From Bacteroidales bacterium (lineage in GTDB: Bacteria > Bacteroidota > Bacteroidia > Bacteroidales > P3), in the NCBI GenBank assembly GCA_016292015.1, contig JAEEZY010000024.1, forward strand, positions 1-54,772: 54,772 bases of DNA. The letters are read 5' to 3'. How positions within the stretch are numbered: position 1 is the first letter of the stretch; the number at the start of each line of letters is the position of its first letter. The notes beneath the pieces were generated by a model. That model saw only the letters and a program-made list of their open reading frames with translations, did not search any database and was not told the origin of the DNA. Of this stretch, positions 10,046 through 22,678 are shown piece by piece. The position numbers and the translations under genes are program-made.

Positions 10046-10687
10046 ATGTCCCAATATTCTCCTCAAGGTTTCTCGATGCTCCCAAAAGGTGTCAAGCATC
10101 TTATCATTATCAATGTCTTGGCTTTCATCGCCATATACATTATCGAACGCCTCGGCTACATAGAGATCTCCAACATGCTCTGCCTCTGGCCTGTCAAATC
10201 CGGACTCTTCCGTTTCTGGCAACCCCTCACCTACATGTTCCTGCATGCCGGTATCGGGCACATCTTCTTCAACATGTTCGCTCTCTGGATGTTCGGCTAC
10301 GTCTTGGAAAACTATTGGGGCACCAAGCGCTTCATCGCCTATTATCTTGCTTGCGGCCTCGGTGCCGCAGCCACACACATGGCCATGTGCCTCGCCTTCC
10401 ACATGCCCCCCGTTCCAACCGTTGGCGCCTCCGGTGCCGTCTATGGCATCCTTCTTGCCTTCGGCATGATGTTCCCAAACGAACGCATCTACCTCTATTT
10501 CCTGATGCCCATCAAGGCCAAATGGTTCGTAATCGGATATGCGGTAATCGAACTGTATGAAGGCTTCTTCCGTGCCGACAACATTGCTCATTTCGCACAC
10601 CTCGGCGGCATGCTTTTCGGACTGATTCTCATACTATTGTGGCGCCGCCGCAACGGCAACTCCGACAACACATATCAAATGTACTAG
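10046..10687 (+). CDS. Rhomboid family intramembrane serine protease
   Basis: Six-helix membrane protease of 213 residues. The catalytic serine lies in VGASGAVYGIL, the catalytic His in AHFAHLGGMLFG, and the conserved HAGIGHIFFNMFALWMFG segment forms the L1/TM2 region. I chose the ATG at 10046, just after the mutL stop; a longer in-frame reading begins inside mutL and adds residues unlike any rhomboid. A cytoplasmic start (MSQYSPQGF) precedes the first helix. Substrates are unknown. The gene probably forms an operon with mutL, without obvious functional relation. Confidence 0.93.
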   Translation: MSQYSPQGFSMLPKGVKHLIIINVLAFIAIYIIERLGYIEISNMLCLWPVKSGLFRFWQPLTYMFLHAGIGHIFFNMFALWMFGYVLENYWGTKRFIAYYLACGLGAAATHMAMCLAFHMPPVPTVGASGAVYGILLAFGMMFPNERIYLYFLMPIKAKWFVIGYAVIELYEGFFRADNIAHFAHLGGMLFGLILILLWRRRNGNSDNTYQMY

Positions 10688-10728
10688 TTCTCAATAGTTA
10701 AACTTTCAGACAATCAAGCATCGGCGCC

Positions 10729-11610
10729 GTGTCAGAATACCGAAAAGGCCTTCTTCAGGGTTTTCTCTGCTACCTTATATGGGGGCTCTTCCCTCTATAT
10801 TGGAAGATGCTCCAAAGTGTTGATTCTTTTGAGATTCTGGCACACCGCATGGTTTGGTCGTGTGTATTCATGGCACTCTTCTATTGCGTTTACAAACGCC
10901 AGAGGCTCCGCGACCGTATCAAACTTCGCAACATACCGCTGCTTTTGCTCACGGGCACTCTCATGACCTTCAACTGGGGGCTCTACATCTGGGCCATCAA
11001 CCACCACTACATACTCGAAAGCTCTCTCGGATACTACATCAACCCGCTCCTCAACGTCCTCCTCGGCACTGTATTCCTTCGTGAAAGACTGACAAAGTGG
11101 CAGACCGTGGCCATACTCCTTGCTGCGGCAGGGGTAATCTATTTTACAGTTGATTACGGTAGATTTCCCATCATATCAATATCTCTCGCCACGTCATTCG
11201 CAATCTACGGTCTGCTCAAGAAGAAAATGAATCTTGACGCCACGGCAGCTCTCACGGTCGAAACGATCTGGATGATGCCGGCTGCAGCCATATATATCGG
11301 GTGGCTGTGCGCGCACGGGCAAAGTGCATTGTGCAACTTCAATCCTTTCATCTACACGCTCTTGCTTGGGGCTGGTGCAGTGACGGCAATCCCTTTGCTG
11401 CTCTTCGGCAAGTCGGCCGAACGCATACCGCTCTCGACACTCGGCTTCCTTCAGTATGTTTCTCCAACCGGACAGTTTCTTCTCGGCATAGCGGTCTATC
11501 ACGAAACATTCACCTCCGCCCACCTCGTCTGCTTTGCATTCATTTGGTTGGGGCTGGCCGTTTACACTATAGACTTGATAATAAGGCTGCGGCAAAACAA
11601 AAACCTTTGA
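10729..11610 (+). CDS. rarD: EamA-family transporter, RarD-like
   Basis: Ten-helix drug/metabolite-superfamily permease of 293 residues. The N-terminus (YRKGLLQGFLCYLIWGLFPLYWK) and the helix NWGLYIWAINHHYILESSLGYYINPLLNVL are typical of RarD proteins. The name derives from chloramphenicol-sensitivity phenotypes in other bacteria; the natural substrate is unknown and no resistance is implied. The start is GTG at 10729; no ATG fits as well. It follows the rhomboid gene by 41 bases and converges with the beta-galactosidase gene. Confidence 0.85.
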   Translation: MSEYRKGLLQGFLCYLIWGLFPLYWKMLQSVDSFEILAHRMVWSCVFMALFYCVYKRQRLRDRIKLRNIPLLLLTGTLMTFNWGLYIWAINHHYILESSLGYYINPLLNVLLGTVFLRERLTKWQTVAILLAAAGVIYFTVDYGRFPIISISLATSFAIYGLLKKKMNLDATAALTVETIWMMPAAAIYIGWLCAHGQSALCNFNPFIYTLLLGAGAVTAIPLLLFGKSAERIPLSTLGFLQYVSPTGQFLLGIAVYHETFTSAHLVCFAFIWLGLAVYTIDLIIRLRQNKNL

Positions 11611-11725
11611 GTCAGCACTGAATGAACTTTGATTCGGGTCTGACTCAAACATTCGGGTCGTAAACCAAACCCTGTATCAGCGGGACGAACGCAAAGCAAG
11701 AAGCCTTACTGCTTGACATCCTGCC

Positions 11726-15260
<3,535 letters not shown>

Positions 15261-15309
15261 GCAATCATCCTATTTTTTTTCGGAAACCAACATCGAAAAA
15301 ACAGAGCCA

Positions 15310-18168
15310 TCACTCCTCTGCCGGCCACACTGGTTGCAGGTTGCGGTCGCCGTAGGCATCGTCTATTTTGCTGATTGTCGGCCAGTATTTGTCCTCGTGA
15401 GCCATCGGGAAAGCTGCCACCTGACGGCTGTAGGGATAGTTCCACTCGTCGGCGCACACCACCTGCATCGTGTGCGGTGCGTTCGCTATCGGGTTGTTCT
15501 TCTCGTCATACTTGCCGGTCATCACGTCCTCAATCTCCTGCCTTATGCTTATCATGGCGTCGCAAAAGCGGTCGAGTTCGCTGAGTGGCTCGCTTTCAGT
15601 AGGTTCGACCATCAACGTGTTGTGCACCGGGAAGGCCACCGTCGGTGCGTGGAATCCGTAGTCGTCCAGACGACGAGCTATGTCGCCCACGCTCACCTTC
15701 AGGCTCCATTCGTTGAAATCCACTATCATCTCGTGTCCGCACATACCGTTCTTGTTGGTGTACAGTATCTTATAATACTTCTGCAATCTGGCTCTCAGGT
15801 AGTTGGCGTTCAGTATGGCATGTTTCGTGGCCTCCGTCAGCCCGTTGCCTCCCAGCATCAGCAAGTATCCGTAGGTTATCGGGAACAGCAGGGCGTTGCC
15901 GTAAGGTGCTGCTGCCATAGCGTTACCCTTCTTGCCTCCGACATTGTAGATGCAGTGTTTCGGCAGGAAATCAAGCAGTTTCTCGCTCACAGCGATAGGA
16001 CCCACACCAGCGCCACCACCACCGTGAGGGCCTGCAAAGGTCTTGTGCAGGTTCAAGTGGCACACATCGGCTCCCATGCGTCCCGGTGACGTCAGTCCCA
16101 CCTGCGCGTTCATGTTCGCTCCGTCCATATACACCAGTCCGCCTGCGCCATGTATAATATCCACTATTTCAAGTATTCCCTCCTCAAATGCTCCATGCGT
16201 TGAAGGATAGGTTATCATGATGCAGCTCAGGTTCTCCTTATACTGCTCCACCTTCTCTTTCAGGTCGTTGATGTCCACATCGCCTCTCTCGTCGCATTTC
16301 ACCACCACCACCGTCATGCCGGCCTTCGCTGCCGATGCCGGATTAGTGCCATGTGCCGATGCCGGTATCAGACACACGTTCCGCTGGCCGTTCCCCTTGT
16401 CTATGTGGTAGTTGCGTATCACCGTCAGTCCGCTGTACTCTCCTGCCGAACCCGAATTGGGCTGCAGCGACACTCCTGCAAAGCCAGTAATTACAGCAAG
16501 GATGCTCTCCATCTCTTTTATCATCTCTATCGACCCTTCTGCCTGCTCTGCAGGTGCAAACGGGTGCATTCCAGCAAAATGACTCCAGCTGAGCGGAAGC
16601 ATCTCGGCAGCGGCGTTCAACTTCATCGTGCAGCTCCCCAGCGGTATCATTGCTCTATTCAAGCTCAAGTCCTTCACCTCCAGCTTCTTCATGTATCTCA
16701 TCATCTCCGTCTCACTATGGTAGCGGTTAAACACACTGTGTTGCAGATATTTGGTTGAACGCAGAAGATTTGCTGGGATGTCGTCGAAATCGGTGCGGTT
16801 GCATCTGCCGCCTTCGCACTGGATGGCCTCAGGAGTCTTGCCGGCAGCCTTGGCCAACACTGTGATGATGGCGTTGATATCGTCGAGAGACGTCGTCTCG
16901 TCGAGGCTTATGCCAATACAGTCCTCACAGATATAGCGGAAGTTGATTTCGTGTTCTTCAGCAACTTTCTTGACCACGTCGGTTTTCACCGGACACTGAA
17001 GTGCCAGCGTGTCGAAGAAAACGCGGTTGTGCTGCTTGTAACCGTATTTTGAAAGCTCCTTCGTAAGGCGGACAGCCTGACAGTGCATATTGGCAGCGAT
17101 GCGACGGATGCCCTCCGGACCGTGCCAAGCAGCATAAAATCCGCTCATTATAGCCTGCAAAGCCGAAGCCGTGCAGATGTTCGAAGTCGCTTTTTCGCGC
17201 TTGATATGCTGCTCACGCATACCGAGAGCCATACGCAGGGCCTTGTTGCCCTTGGCATCGACGCTCCAGCCGATAATACGGCCAGGGAACGAACGTTTGA
17301 AAGCCTCGGTGACAGCGAAGAAACCTGCGTGAGGACCGCCGAATCCCATCGGCAATCCAAAACGCTGGTTGCATCCGAATGCACAGTCAGCACCCATCTC
17401 ACCGGGTGTCTTCAAAAGAGCCAATGCCATAAGGTCGGTAGCCATACCCACAAAGATTCCCAGCTCGTGAGCCTTGGCGATGAACTCGGTGTAGTCGTTC
17501 ACCTCGCCAAACTGATCGGGATACTGAACAACCGCTCCAAAGAAAGTGTTGTCGAGCTTTATTTCAGCGGGTTTGCCTGTAACAATATCTATTCCGCGAG
17601 GAGCGGCGTTGGTATGCATCACGTCGAGCGTCTGGGGAAGGATGCGCTCATCGACGAAAATTTTGCGCACATCGTCTTTCACAGCTTGACGGGAACGGCT
17701 GTTGTAGAACATAATCATACACTCGCCGCCGGCGGTAGCCTCGTCCAAGAGTGATGCGTTGGCGAGGGGAAGTCCGGTCATGTCGCTCACCATCGTCTGG
17801 TACGTCATCAGAGCCTCAAGACGACCCTGGCTTATCTCCGTCTGATATGGAGTATAGGCGGTGTACCAACCTGCGTTTTCAAACACATTGCGCTGTATGA
17901 CAGCAGGGGTTATGGTGCCATAATATCCCATTCCGATATAGCTCTTGAAGAGTTTGTTTTTCTTGGCCATAGCACGGCAGCGGTTGAGAAACTCGTATTC
18001 ATTGATGCCGTCGGCAAGTGGCATGGGTTTGTCGAGTCGGATTGATGCGGGAACAGCCTTGTCAATAAGTTCGTCCATCGAGGCGACGCCGATGGTTTTA
18101 AGCATTTTTTCTTCGTCAGCGGAGGTCGAAACACCGTTGTGACGCGGAGTGAAATTGTTGCTAATCAT
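15310..18168 (-). CDS. gcvP: Glycine dehydrogenase (decarboxylating), P-protein of the glycine cleavage system
   Basis: PLP enzyme that decarboxylates glycine and passes the aminomethyl group to lipoyl-GcvH. The 952-residue protein is the fused single-chain form: the N-terminal half includes GMGYYGTITPAVIQRNVFEN and YTPYQTEISQGRLEAL; the C-terminal half has the PLP-lysine site HLNLHKTFAGPHGGGGAG and the SAHGTNPASAAKAGM motif. Length is as expected for the long form. gcvT and gcvH are not adjacent. A -7 element lies just upstream (18215-18222), and a hairpin terminator follows. Confidence 0.98.
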   Translation of the reverse strand: MISNNFTPRHNGVSTSADEEKMLKTIGVASMDELIDKAVPASIRLDKPMPLADGINEYEFLNRCRAMAKKNKLFKSYIGMGYYGTITPAVIQRNVFENAGWYTAYTPYQTEISQGRLEALMTYQTMVSDMTGLPLANASLLDEATAGGECMIMFYNSRSRQAVKDDVRKIFVDERILPQTLDVMHTNAAPRGIDIVTGKPAEIKLDNTFFGAVVQYPDQFGEVNDYTEFIAKAHELGIFVGMATDLMALALLKTPGEMGADCAFGCNQRFGLPMGFGGPHAGFFAVTEAFKRSFPGRIIGWSVDAKGNKALRMALGMREQHIKREKATSNICTASALQAIMSGFYAAWHGPEGIRRIAANMHCQAVRLTKELSKYGYKQHNRVFFDTLALQCPVKTDVVKKVAEEHEINFRYICEDCIGISLDETTSLDDINAIITVLAKAAGKTPEAIQCEGGRCNRTDFDDIPANLLRSTKYLQHSVFNRYHSETEMMRYMKKLEVKDLSLNRAMIPLGSCTMKLNAAAEMLPLSWSHFAGMHPFAPAEQAEGSIEMIKEMESILAVITGFAGVSLQPNSGSAGEYSGLTVIRNYHIDKGNGQRNVCLIPASAHGTNPASAAKAGMTVVVVKCDERGDVDINDLKEKVEQYKENLSCIMITYPSTHGAFEEGILEIVDIIHGAGGLVYMDGANMNAQVGLTSPGRMGADVCHLNLHKTFAGPHGGGGAGVGPIAVSEKLLDFLPKHCIYNVGGKKGNAMAAAPYGNALLFPITYGYLLMLGGNGLTEATKHAILNANYLRARLQKYYKILYTNKNGMCGHEMIVDFNEWSLKVSVGDIARRLDDYGFHAPTVAFPVHNTLMVEPTESEPLSELDRFCDAMISIRQEIEDVMTGKYDEKNNPIANAPHTMQVVCADEWNYPYSRQVAAFPMAHEDKYWPTISKIDDAYGDRNLQPVWPAEE

Positions 18169-18214
18169 ACTATTATTATATTATTGTTATTTTGTTCTCC
18201 TAAAAAACAGGCTA

Positions 18215-18222
18215 CAAAAATA
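18215..18222 (-). promoter_or_regulatory. -7 promoter element for gcvP
   Basis: On the minus strand this reads TATTTTTG, matching TAnnTTTG, about 47 bases upstream of the gcvP ATG. Confidence 0.55.
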
Positions 18223-18405
18223 CAACATTTTTAATAATTCTGCCGACCTCCGTCCGCCAATTTCTGACCTTTTATGAACAATCCGCACAAACACCCCCAT
18301 TCCCACCATCACCCATCGCCATCTCCTGTTTCCCTGCAAAGCCATCGCAGCCAAACCAACACACCCAAGAAGGGAAAAAAACGACAAAGCTACGCCTCCC
18401 CCCCC

Positions 18406-18481
18406 TTGTTCCCAAAATCCATCTAGTTCCCCTAGTCCCTCTTGTTCCCATAGCCCCCATAATTCCCATAGCCCACCACCG
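18406..18481. repeat. Degenerate C-rich tandem repeat
   Basis: About eight imperfect units of roughly 9 bases built on GTTCCC / ATAGCCCCC follow one another in the non-coding stretch upstream of the flavodoxin gene. The 836-base gap 18169-19004 holds the gcvP promoter, this repeat, an open frame that looks like gene debris, and the flavodoxin promoter. Confidence 0.5.
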
Positions 18482-18515
18482 CCCCCATAAGGCTCGGCCA
18501 TAGCTCCATCATAGA

Positions 18516-18896
18516 CTCATTATAGACTTAACACATCCAACCACCACATCTACAACAACTTACAACCAACCCAAAAACAAGTCCTCTCACAAACCCACTA
18601 CGACATCGCCACCTCTCAAGCCTCCTCCGCCTCCATCCCCATCCCCGACAGCTGGCAATCCGACGCCCTCTACCTCTACGCCTTCTGGCGCAGCGACCGC
18701 TCCCTCTCCACCTTCGACAGCACCGCCACTCCCATCTCCACTCCCGACTTCATAACCTCAACCATCATAACCGCACCCCTCGACCCCACCATCACCAACC
18801 GCCAATCCCTTACCGCCCGCTGGCCGTCGGTGATGACTCGAAATGACGGATTTGCTGGCATTTCTGTGGCAGCTGGGCCTCCGGGCGTTCCTTGAT
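18516..18896 (+). pseudogene. Start-less open frame, possible remnant of a DUF6266-like gene
   Basis: A frame without any ATG stays open for about 125 codons from after the TAG near 18515 to a TGA at 18894-18896. The translation includes ASIPIPDSWQSDALYLYAFW and RSLSTFDSTATPISTP, which has the flavour of the C-terminal beta-sandwich of DUF6266 proteins. Third positions are strongly C-rich, as in real genes here, but there is no start or promoter, and the last ~25 codons run into the flavodoxin promoter region. The family assignment is weak, and the frame could be chance in C-rich DNA. Confidence 0.35.
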
Positions 18897-18909
18897 GACA
18901 AAATTTTCC

Positions 18910-18917
18910 TATCTTTG
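18910..18917 (+). promoter_or_regulatory. -7 promoter element for the flavodoxin lipoprotein gene
   Basis: TATCTTTG matches TAnnTTTG; it gives a leader of about 80 bases before the ATG at 19005. Confidence 0.6.
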
Positions 18918-19004
18918 CAAATCGATTCGCCACAAACCGATATCGCCCAAAGGGCGTTTTTAGCGGTAGCCATTATACTATAACAACCTAAAACACATAT
19001 AAAT

Positions 19005-19850
19005 ATGAAACACATTAAACTTATTGCCATTGTAGCGGCGACGGCGATGTTGGCCGCATCGTGCGGACAGAAGAAAGAGGCGCCAAAGGACGAATCGCCC
19101 AAATATCTGGTGCTTTACTACTCGCAGACCTCCAACACGAAGGCGGTGGCCGAGGAGATTGCGGGCTATCTGGGCGCAGACATCGAGGAGATTCTGGCCA
19201 TGCAGCCCTACGACGGTGACTTCCAGGCAACTATAGAGCGTTGCATGCAGGAACGCGAACAGGGCGTGAAGCCGGAGATACAGCCTCTCGTGGCCGACGT
19301 GTCGAAGTATGACGTGATTTTCATCGGCTACCCTGTGTGGTTCGGCACCTATGCACCTCCGGTGGCCGCATTGCTCGACGGGGTCGATTTGAGCGGCAAG
19401 AAAGTGGTGCCGTTCTGCACTTTCGGCAGCGGCGGACTTGAGAGCAGCTCGAAAGACCTCGTAGCGAAACAACCCAACGCCGAGGTGCTGCCTGGCTACG
19501 GGGTGCGCGCTGCTCGTCTGGAGGCTATGCCCAAGGAGGTTGAGGAGTTTCTGAAAGCTGGCGAATTCATCGAAGGCGAATACACTTCGCTGCCCGACTT
19601 CAGCAATATGCACGACGTCAGCGATGACGAGGCCGCCATATTCAACACCGCTGTTGACGGCTATCCGATGCTGAACGCCGAGGCGAAGAGCGTGGCTGTG
19701 CGCACCATTCCCAACGGCACGGAATATCTGTTTGTTGCGATAGACAAGCCTCGCGATGCGAAAGCTGACATGCCGCCTGCCGATGAGCTGCAGGTGTATG
19801 TGACCGTTGTCGAGGGCGAGACGCCTGTGTTCACCAAAGTTGTCCGATAG
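19005..19850 (+). CDS. Exported flavodoxin-domain lipoprotein
   Basis: The 281-residue protein begins with a lipoprotein signal peptide with lipobox LAASC (Cys about residue 20), then a flavodoxin fold: the FMN phosphate loop YYSQTSNTKAVAEEIA, the strand YDVIFIGYPVWFGTYAPPV and the FCTFGSGGLESSSKDL segment. The last ~100 residues form an extra domain with no recognised catalytic motif (PNGTEYLFVAIDKPRDAKADM). Flavodoxins are normally cytoplasmic, so a lipid-anchored form implies electron transfer in the periplasm or at the outer membrane. It heads a same-strand cluster with an upstream -7 element; the next gene starts 42 bases later. Confidence 0.88.
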   Translation: MKHIKLIAIVAATAMLAASCGQKKEAPKDESPKYLVLYYSQTSNTKAVAEEIAGYLGADIEEILAMQPYDGDFQATIERCMQEREQGVKPEIQPLVADVSKYDVIFIGYPVWFGTYAPPVAALLDGVDLSGKKVVPFCTFGSGGLESSSKDLVAKQPNAEVLPGYGVRAARLEAMPKEVEEFLKAGEFIEGEYTSLPDFSNMHDVSDDEAAIFNTAVDGYPMLNAEAKSVAVRTIPNGTEYLFVAIDKPRDAKADMPPADELQVYVTVVEGETPVFTKVVR

Positions 19851-19892
19851 ATATCGAAGCGCATCAGACAATATATCGGCATTCCGTAACAA

Positions 19893-20243
19893 ATGGAGAT
19901 AGACCTTTTGCTGGAATATGGGCGTCGGGAAGAGCTACGCAAGTGGCTGGATGCCAACCACGAGACGGCGAGCCACTGCTGGGTGACCAGCAATCGCAGC
20001 AAGGTCGTGCGCGACGACGCCATCCCCTATCTGGAGATAGTCGAGGAGGCGCTCTGCTTCGGTTGGATCGACTCGACCTGCAAGCGGCTGGACGACGGAC
20101 GCCTCGCTCAACGCCTATCCCCAAGGCGCAAAGGGAGCCACTGGACGGAGCTGAACCGAAAGCGCTGCGCCGACCTTGAAGCACGAGGGTTGATGACAGA
20201 AGCGGGTCGTCGAGCGCTGGCCGCCGGAACCGCCGATAAATAA
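19893..20243 (+). CDS. YdeI/OmdA-like protein, short form
   Basis: The 116-residue protein matches the N-terminal core of the YdeI/OmpD-associated family: RKWLDANHETASHCWV, YLEIVEEALCFGWIDSTCKR, LAQRLSPRRKGSHWTELN and GLMTEAGRRAL. Typical members are ~190 residues, so this one lacks the C-terminal half; it ends cleanly with TADK and a TAA. Family members have been linked to bacteriocin or peptide tolerance, but molecular function is unclear. The next gene starts 9 bases after its stop, suggesting an operon. Confidence 0.85.
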   Translation: MEIDLLLEYGRREELRKWLDANHETASHCWVTSNRSKVVRDDAIPYLEIVEEALCFGWIDSTCKRLDDGRLAQRLSPRRKGSHWTELNRKRCADLEARGLMTEAGRRALAAGTADK

Positions 20244-20252
20244 AGATAAACA

Positions 20253-20870
20253 ATGAAAACCGAGATAAATCCGCAAGAGAGCTCACGTGCCGATGCATTC
20301 AGGCTTTGGATGACCTCGCCGATGCCGATGGTCACCTTGGTCAAAACCATGGATGTGAGCCGCCTGCTGAGAGCCAGCCGCAAAAAGGGCGTGAAGTTCA
20401 ACACACTCCTCTGCTGGTGCATCGGACGCGCAGCCACAGGCATCGAGGAGTTCTACACCTTGCCCGAGGCAGGCAAGCTATACCGCTACGACCGCCTGGC
20501 AGTGAACGTGATTGTCAACAACGCCCAAGGTGGAATCAACTCTTGCGACATACCCTTCAGCGACGACTTGCAGCAGTTCAACCGCGACTATCTGACGCGC
20601 ACCGCCAAGGTGGCTGCCGAATGTAAAAGCGATTATCTAGACGGCTATATGGTCATCGGGACCTCGGCGATGATTGACACCCAACTCGACACCATCGTCA
20701 ACCAGTACACCGACCAGTTCTGCAACCCGATGGTGATGTGGGGCCGCTATCGCAAAGGGCTGTTCAAGACGACGCTGCCCGTCTCGTTCCAGTTCCACCA
20801 CGTACAGATGGACGGCGGACACGCGGCTCGATTCCTCGAACGACTGCAAAAGACAATAACCTATATTTAG
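20253..20870 (+). CDS. CatA-fold O-acetyltransferase-like protein
   Basis: The 205-residue protein has the chloramphenicol-acetyltransferase fold signature: the catalytic HHVQMDGGHAARFLERLQ motif near the C-terminus (HHxxxDG) and the substrate-side N-terminal strands (MPMVTLVKTMDVSRLL, KGVKFNTLLCWCIGRA). It is somewhat shorter than classical CatA (~215-220), and the middle of the protein differs from known resistance enzymes. It is probably a housekeeping acyltransferase of unknown acceptor; I do not call it a resistance gene. Confidence 0.8.
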   Translation: MKTEINPQESSRADAFRLWMTSPMPMVTLVKTMDVSRLLRASRKKGVKFNTLLCWCIGRAATGIEEFYTLPEAGKLYRYDRLAVNVIVNNAQGGINSCDIPFSDDLQQFNRDYLTRTAKVAAECKSDYLDGYMVIGTSAMIDTQLDTIVNQYTDQFCNPMVMWGRYRKGLFKTTLPVSFQFHHVQMDGGHAARFLERLQKTITYI

Positions 20871-20934
20871 CAGTCAGCAGCCAATTACCTTTCAAACCTT
20901 ATAACCTTTTCAACCCTTCAAACCTTTCAACATA

Positions 20935-22191
20935 ATGAAAAAGATTTTAATCATTCTACTGGTTTTCAGCTGCATTCAAGCCAACGCGCAGGACATGGCG
21001 CACTACAAACGCATAGTCAAGGAGCTCTGCTCGACCAAGTATCAGGGACGCGGCTATGCCAAAGACGGCGCCAACAAGGCAGGAAAATACATCGAAAAAG
21101 AGTTCCGCAAGGTCGGGGTTGACGAGGTATCGACACAGCCTTTCACACTCAACATCAACACCTTTCCAGGCAAGATGGAGATGGCGGTTGACGGGCGAAA
21201 ACTGACGGCGGGTATCGACTTCGCGATGCGTGAATACTCGCCTGGGGTGAAGGGCACCTATCCTCTCTATTACGTTGACACCCTCAACTTCGACGCCGAG
21301 CGGATGATGGCCGACCTTGCAAAGCCGGAATACAAAAACTGCTTCGTAGTGTGCGACTTTTGGTTTATGTATCGCAGCCACCGCAAGGATTTCCAAAAAC
21401 TGCAGAAAGGCACCGAATGTCCCAACGCGGGCATGATTCAGACATGGGAGCGACCTTTGAAATTCTACAAAGCCTACGGCGAAAAGGTTATTGGGAAACC
21501 CATAATCTGGAGCACCTCCGACTTCCCCAAGGGTGCCCATACCATCACCGTCGATATCGAGAACCGATTCCTCGAGAACTACGAGTGCTTCAATGTCATA
21601 GCCAAGGTGGAAGGCAAGCGGCACGACAGTTGCTTTGTTTTCACCGCCCACTACGACCATCTCGGCAACCTCGGCAAGAAGGTCTTCTATCCGGGTGCCA
21701 ACGACAACGCCTCTGGCACCGCCACCATCATCACCCTCGCGGCCTATTATGCACAGAACCGCCCCGAGTACGACATGTATTTCATCGCCTTCTCGGGCGA
21801 GGATTCGGGCCTTCACGGCTCGGAGTGCTATGCCGAGAGCCCGCTGGTGCCGCTCAGCCAAATTAAATATCTGTTCAACATCGACATGATAGGCGACAAC
21901 AACCCCGTGCAGTACTGCGAGGTGAGCGACGAAGGCATGCGTGGCTACGCACTTCTGGAGCAAATCAACAGCGAGCGGAACCTCTTCAAAGGGCTCAACC
22001 GAGGTGAACTGGCGGGCAACAGCGACCACTACCCCTTCGCTCAGAAGCACGTGCCGTGCATCCTCTTCGAGAACGAGGAAGGCGACGCCTTCAAATACTA
22101 CCACACCACCTACGACAACTACAAAAACTTCATCACCGCCACCTACGAGCCCATCTTCCGCCTGATAAAAGAGTTTGTGGAGCGGTATTAA
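20935..22191 (+). CDS. Secreted M28 family zinc aminopeptidase
   Basis: The 418-residue protein has a signal peptide (MKKILIILLVFSCIQANAQ) and the M28 metal-site motifs in order: FTAHYDHLGN, GANDNASGTATI, FSGEDSGLHGSECY with the catalytic Glu, NIDMIGDNN, and ELAGNSDHYPF for the last ligand. The middle ~100 residues form a PA-like insert before the catalytic core. Likely role: periplasmic peptide trimming. The 64-base leader upstream is a run of AACCTTTCAA-like imperfect repeats. Confidence 0.93.
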   Translation: MKKILIILLVFSCIQANAQDMAHYKRIVKELCSTKYQGRGYAKDGANKAGKYIEKEFRKVGVDEVSTQPFTLNINTFPGKMEMAVDGRKLTAGIDFAMREYSPGVKGTYPLYYVDTLNFDAERMMADLAKPEYKNCFVVCDFWFMYRSHRKDFQKLQKGTECPNAGMIQTWERPLKFYKAYGEKVIGKPIIWSTSDFPKGAHTITVDIENRFLENYECFNVIAKVEGKRHDSCFVFTAHYDHLGNLGKKVFYPGANDNASGTATIITLAAYYAQNRPEYDMYFIAFSGEDSGLHGSECYAESPLVPLSQIKYLFNIDMIGDNNPVQYCEVSDEGMRGYALLEQINSERNLFKGLNRGELAGNSDHYPFAQKHVPCILFENEEGDAFKYYHTTYDNYKNFITATYEPIFRLIKEFVERY

Positions 22192-22214
22192 AAAAACTTG
22201 ATGGCACCTGTAAC

Positions 22215-22661
22215 ATGAAGCGACTATTGCTTGCCATAAATGCCATACTTGTCCTTGCCGCCAGCGCGACGGCACAGGACTTGGACAACGTGGTCAGGAT
22301 TAAGGGAACGGTTTTGTCTGCCAAAACAGATGAGCCGATACCGTCTGTGAAGGTGCGAATTATCGACGTATCGGAGGATGTGGCGATGGGGCATACCGAT
22401 TCCACCGGGAGGTTTTCGTTGACGGTAAGGCCAGGCATCTACACCATTACTTTCGTGGCAAATTCCTACAATGGCTGCATTTTAGAGGATGTAAACTGTC
22501 TGACCAGCATTGTGCTGGAACCCGTTCGGATGGAACGTCTTCGTGGTGGCATTGAGGACCCCGCCGTATATGTGCCGTCACAAAAGATGATAGACACAGG
22601 CGACCCAATCCCCGTGATGCAAAAGATTGAACGTGAAGGTGTAAAAGTTGAAGTACGCTAG
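22215..22661 (+). CDS. Secreted protein with carboxypeptidase-regulatory-like (CNA-B type) domain
   Basis: The ATG at 22215 opens a 148-residue protein with a signal peptide (MKRLLLAINAILVLAASATAQ) followed by a single beta-sandwich: IKGTVLSAKTDEPIPSVKVR, TDSTGRFSLTVRPGIYTITF. This domain is common at the N-terminus of TonB-dependent receptors but here stands alone, followed by ~50 residues without known domains. A longer in-frame reading from inside the M28 gene is not credible because it buries the signal peptide. It is 23 bases after the peptidase gene and probably cotranscribed. Confidence 0.75.
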   Translation: MKRLLLAINAILVLAASATAQDLDNVVRIKGTVLSAKTDEPIPSVKVRIIDVSEDVAMGHTDSTGRFSLTVRPGIYTITFVANSYNGCILEDVNCLTSIVLEPVRMERLRGGIEDPAVYVPSQKMIDTGDPIPVMQKIEREGVKVEVR

Positions 22662-22678
22662 CAGATAACTAAGAGGCA

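Noticed and set aside
10729..11610. Drug-efflux resistance call for the RarD-like protein
   Set aside because: The family name does not establish a resistance role; only a transport role is supported.
18276..18425. 50-codon open frame MNNPHKHPHSHHHPS upstream of the C-rich repeat
   Set aside because: His/Pro/Ser-rich composition from C-rich DNA, no promoter and no homology recognised.
20253..20870. Chloramphenicol resistance gene call
   Set aside because: Only the CAT fold and HHxxxDG motif are present; the rest differs from resistance enzymes, and a resistance claim would need functional evidence.
20956..22275. Long minus-strand open frame (439 codons) opposite the M28 peptidase gene
   Set aside because: Shadow of a real plus-strand gene with signal peptide and complete active-site motifs; no family motifs on the minus frame.
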